Assembly: GCA_027858325.1 (NCBI GenBank)
Contig: JAQICU010000309.1
Span: forward strand, 1-26,949
Length of the DNA stretch: 26,949 bases
Source: Candidatus Cloacimonadota bacterium
GTDB lineage: Bacteria > Cloacimonadota > Cloacimonadia > Cloacimonadales > TCS61
Direction: 5' to 3'
The translations under genes were made by a program, and so were the position numbers. Each line of letters starts with the position of its first letter. The first letter of the stretch is position 1. Shown one piece after another: positions 24,776 through 26,949 of the stretch. The notes under the pieces are model-generated. The model saw only the letters and a list, made by a program, of their open reading frames with translations, did not search any database and was not told the origin of the DNA.

Positions 24776-25599
24776 TATCCTTTTTTTTGTTGTTCTATTT
24801 TTCTAAATTCTTCCAAAGTAACAATAAAGCGATCATGATCTTCTGCTATGAGATTAATACGATTATTGTAATAATCATTCTTCTCCACGTACATTTTCTG
24901 ATCTTTAAATTTAACGACCTGCCCCAGTTCAGGAAATTCCTCTGATTTCTTTAGATAGAAATCTTCTTCATAATGTAGGCAACACTGCAACCTGCCACAT
25001 GGTCCGGATATTTTTGATAGGTTACTTAATAAATTCTGATCTTTTGCCATTTGAATTGTTACCTGATTGAATTTCCTTAAAAAACTTACGCAGCAGTATG
25101 TTTTCCCGCACATTCCCAATCCACCCAATCTTCGAGCATCTTCCCTGCCTGATGTTTGATGTAACTCGATCCTCGTTTTAAACTCGGATGCAAGCTCTCT
25201 CACAAAATCTCTGAAATCTATTCGTCCATCTGCTGAAAAGAAAAAAGTGAGTTTATTACCATCCAATTGATATATTGTCTGTAGAAGTTTCATTGTAAAT
25301 GGTTGTTTTTGTAACATTTCCAAGAATTTCTTTTCAGTTTCCAGCTCTTTCTTTTTAACAATTTCTAATTGTTTTAAATCAGCTTCTGTAGCTAACCGTT
25401 TGATCGAAGTTATGTCCTTCTCATCAATTTTATTGCAGATTTGTGCAGATTCCACAGCACAATTCACGATCCGTCCGATATCTTCACCTCGTTCAACACT
25501 GACAATAACATCCAGATCAGGTTCAATACAGTATTCTTTATTATTTAGATAGTAGCCTTCTCTTCCTGTTCTGAACTTTACTTTTATGTATTCTTGCAT
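24775..25599 (-). CDS. ricT: PSP1-domain protein, RicT/YaaT-like
   Basis: A 274-residue cytoplasmic protein of the PSP1 family. Conserved cysteines cluster in GMCGKTYCCVSFL and SGPCGRLQCCLHYEE, the segments that bind an iron-sulfur cluster in Bacillus RicT. A central charged helix (residues about 75-95) and a lysine-rich tail are also visible. GGAG six bases before ATG sets the start. In Firmicutes RicT works with RicA and RicF in mRNA processing; those partners are not in this window. Its stop codon overlaps the proposed rlmN start, suggesting coupling. Confidence 0.9.
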   Translation of the reverse strand: MQEYIKVKFRTGREGYYLNNKEYCIEPDLDVIVSVERGEDIGRIVNCAVESAQICNKIDEKDITSIKRLATEADLKQLEIVKKKELETEKKFLEMLQKQPFTMKLLQTIYQLDGNKLTFFFSADGRIDFRDFVRELASEFKTRIELHQTSGREDARRLGGLGMCGKTYCCVSFLRKFNQVTIQMAKDQNLLSNLSKISGPCGRLQCCLHYEEDFYLKKSEEFPELGQVVKFKDQKMYVEKNDYYNNRINLIAEDHDRFIVTLEEFRKIEQQKKG

Positions 25600-25640
25600 T
25601 ATAACTCCAATTAAATCAATCTATTTTATTAAGATATTGA

Positions 25641-26855
25641 TCAAAAAACTTGTTTATAGATCTTATTGTAAAGTTCTTTTTCTGATTCAGAAAACTTCAA
25701 ATCTCTTCGACTTTTCACAATATTTGCCGTCTCAATGAACTTATTTATTAGATATTTATTTGTTTCTGATCCTGTTCCAAAATGAAAGGAAGAGATGTGT
25801 TTCGTTATAATTCCTAATCCAAATAGATTGCATCCAACACCGATCACAGTTCCAGTATTGATTGTTGAGTTAATCCCTGTTTTTGTGTGATCTCCAATAA
25901 ATGTTCCAACAAATTGGCTTTGGGAATCTATCTCCTTCTTAGTAGGATAGAAATATACAGTAACAGTCTTGTAATTATTCTTCAGATCACTGTTATTTGT
26001 ATCTGCACCGAGGTTTACCCACTCACCAAGATAACTATGTCCCAGAAAACCATCATGCTGTTTATTTGAGAATCCCTGAAAAATCGTCTCTTCAACTTCA
26101 CCACCAACTTTACACATAGGTCCGATCGATGTTCCCTCATAAATCTTTGCACTTATCTTTATTGTTGAACCTTTGCCAATATAAGCAGGACCAATAATTA
26201 CTGCATTTGACATGATCGTTACATTCTCATCCAATACAACCGGTCCCTCAGTCGCATCAATAACAACACCGGGTTTCAATGTAGTTCCCTCACCTATCCA
26301 CACATTATACGGATTTATCACTGTTGTTCCCAACTCAGTTTCAAAATAATTATCTTTATCGTAGAATACTTCATTGAAATCACGTCTGATATATTCAGCA
26401 TTCTCCCCTACGAATTCCCATAAAAATTCCCAGCAATTTATTTCTGGATTCTCGATTCTTTTCAAATTGGGAAATAGGCTATTCAAATTTTCTGAAGTGA
26501 TTTTCTTTTTATCAGGTATACACCTTGCTGCGAGAATTGTTTCAGCTTTCACCAAACATTCATCTCTCTGTAAATTTAAAATTGCTTTCTTTGCTTTTGA
26601 ATCGATCTTGATCCGACTATTTATAAAGATAGTTTCATCTTTTGTGACTTCATTCACTTTCCAATTTTTGTGCCTTTCTTTGTAAATAGCTTCCAGATTA
26701 GATGATACTACAATATTAGTCTCAGTTATCTCAAAATAATTTGAAATTCTTTGTCGTAATTTTAGAATTCCAACCCGTAGATCACCTATAGCACGTGTTA
26801 AAGTGATAGGGAAGAAATTATTCCACTTCTCGTCATCAAAAGTAACAAAGTTCAT
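25641..26855 (-). CDS. GlmU-like sugar nucleotidyltransferase/acyltransferase
   Basis: A 404-residue protein of the alternative GlmU-like family found in Bacteroidetes and relatives. The N-terminus MNFVTFDDEKWNNFFPITLTRAIGDLRVGILKLRQRI matches the pyrophosphorylase half; the C-terminal half is a left-handed beta-helix with hexapeptide repeats (IGPAYIGKGSTIKIS, GTFIGDHTKTGINSTINTGTVIG). It probably makes UDP-N-acetylglucosamine or a related nucleotide sugar. GGGAG before ATG 26855 is better than the absence of any site before ATG 26867. It is the first gene of a minus-strand series that continues with ricT and rlmN. Bases 26868-26949 show no gene. Confidence 0.88.
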   Translation of the reverse strand: MNFVTFDDEKWNNFFPITLTRAIGDLRVGILKLRQRISNYFEITETNIVVSSNLEAIYKERHKNWKVNEVTKDETIFINSRIKIDSKAKKAILNLQRDECLVKAETILAARCIPDKKKITSENLNSLFPNLKRIENPEINCWEFLWEFVGENAEYIRRDFNEVFYDKDNYFETELGTTVINPYNVWIGEGTTLKPGVVIDATEGPVVLDENVTIMSNAVIIGPAYIGKGSTIKISAKIYEGTSIGPMCKVGGEVEETIFQGFSNKQHDGFLGHSYLGEWVNLGADTNNSDLKNNYKTVTVYFYPTKKEIDSQSQFVGTFIGDHTKTGINSTINTGTVIGVGCNLFGLGIITKHISSFHFGTGSETNKYLINKFIETANIVKSRRDLKFSESEKELYNKIYKQVF

Positions 26856-26949
26856 CTTCTCTCCCATTTATTTTTGAAGATCAATTATTTTTGGCTGCAT
26901 TTATTTGAACTTTGGGATTTTGATATCTAGATTTTTGTTTAGATTTGTT

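Overview
The window is an AT-rich chromosomal segment from an anaerobic, Gram-negative bacterium. Several secreted proteins end in a type IX secretion (T9SS) type-A sorting domain with the YPNPFNP motif, and a DUF6029-like barrel, an alternative GlmU-like protein and an aldehyde:ferredoxin oxidoreductase are present. This points to the FCB superphylum, possibly a Cloacimonadota-like lineage; the assignment is inference from gene content.

Layout. 1-560: tRNA-Phe and a small zinc-ribbon membrane protein. 689-854: an 86-bp-period tandem repeat made of hairpins, directly before an FAD-dependent dehydrogenase (876-2423). 2553-4220: a secreted thioredoxin-fold protein with an in-frame TGA in the redox motif (UPGC), followed by several hairpins or terminators. 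4437-5246: a TrmB-like regulator whose upstream region shares a spaced palindrome with the upstream region of the preceding gene. 5307-12807: a tight six-gene redox operon (DsbD, CPNC lipoprotein, TlpA-like protein, DUF6029-like barrel, T9SS protein, and a second in-frame-TGA thioredoxin with UPSC) closed by a strong terminator. 12944-16000: an M6 metalloprotease that carries the same PKD, beta-helix and sorting modules as the second selenoprotein. 16091-17961: MoaD/ThiS-like protein, ThiF/HesA-like protein, a C_GCAxxG_C_C-family protein with an in-frame TGA and an in-frame TAA, and a relic of a ThiF tail. 17999-19200: hemolysin III-type membrane protein and a lipoprotein. 19305-26855, all on the minus strand: GlmU-like protein, PSP1/RicT, RlmN, DeoC, AOR with a structured leader, a ThyX-like gene broken by one TAA, and a short relic.

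The main result is a pair of paralogous, probably selenocysteine-containing secreted thioredoxins. Both TGA codons replace the first Cys of a CxxC motif. Both are followed at exactly the same distance by an identical GC-rich 12-mer that forms a hairpin, with one compensatory base-pair change between copies. One is in an operon with DsbD; the other shares upstream DNA with the regulator. Together these genes look like a reducing pathway that moves electrons through the inner membrane (DsbD) and periplasm (TlpA-like and Omp28-like proteins) to exported, surface-anchored selenoproteins. A third possible Sec codon, also followed by a hairpin, lies in the C_GCAxxG_C_C gene. A second notable element is the AOR leader, whose mutually exclusive stems resemble a riboswitch.
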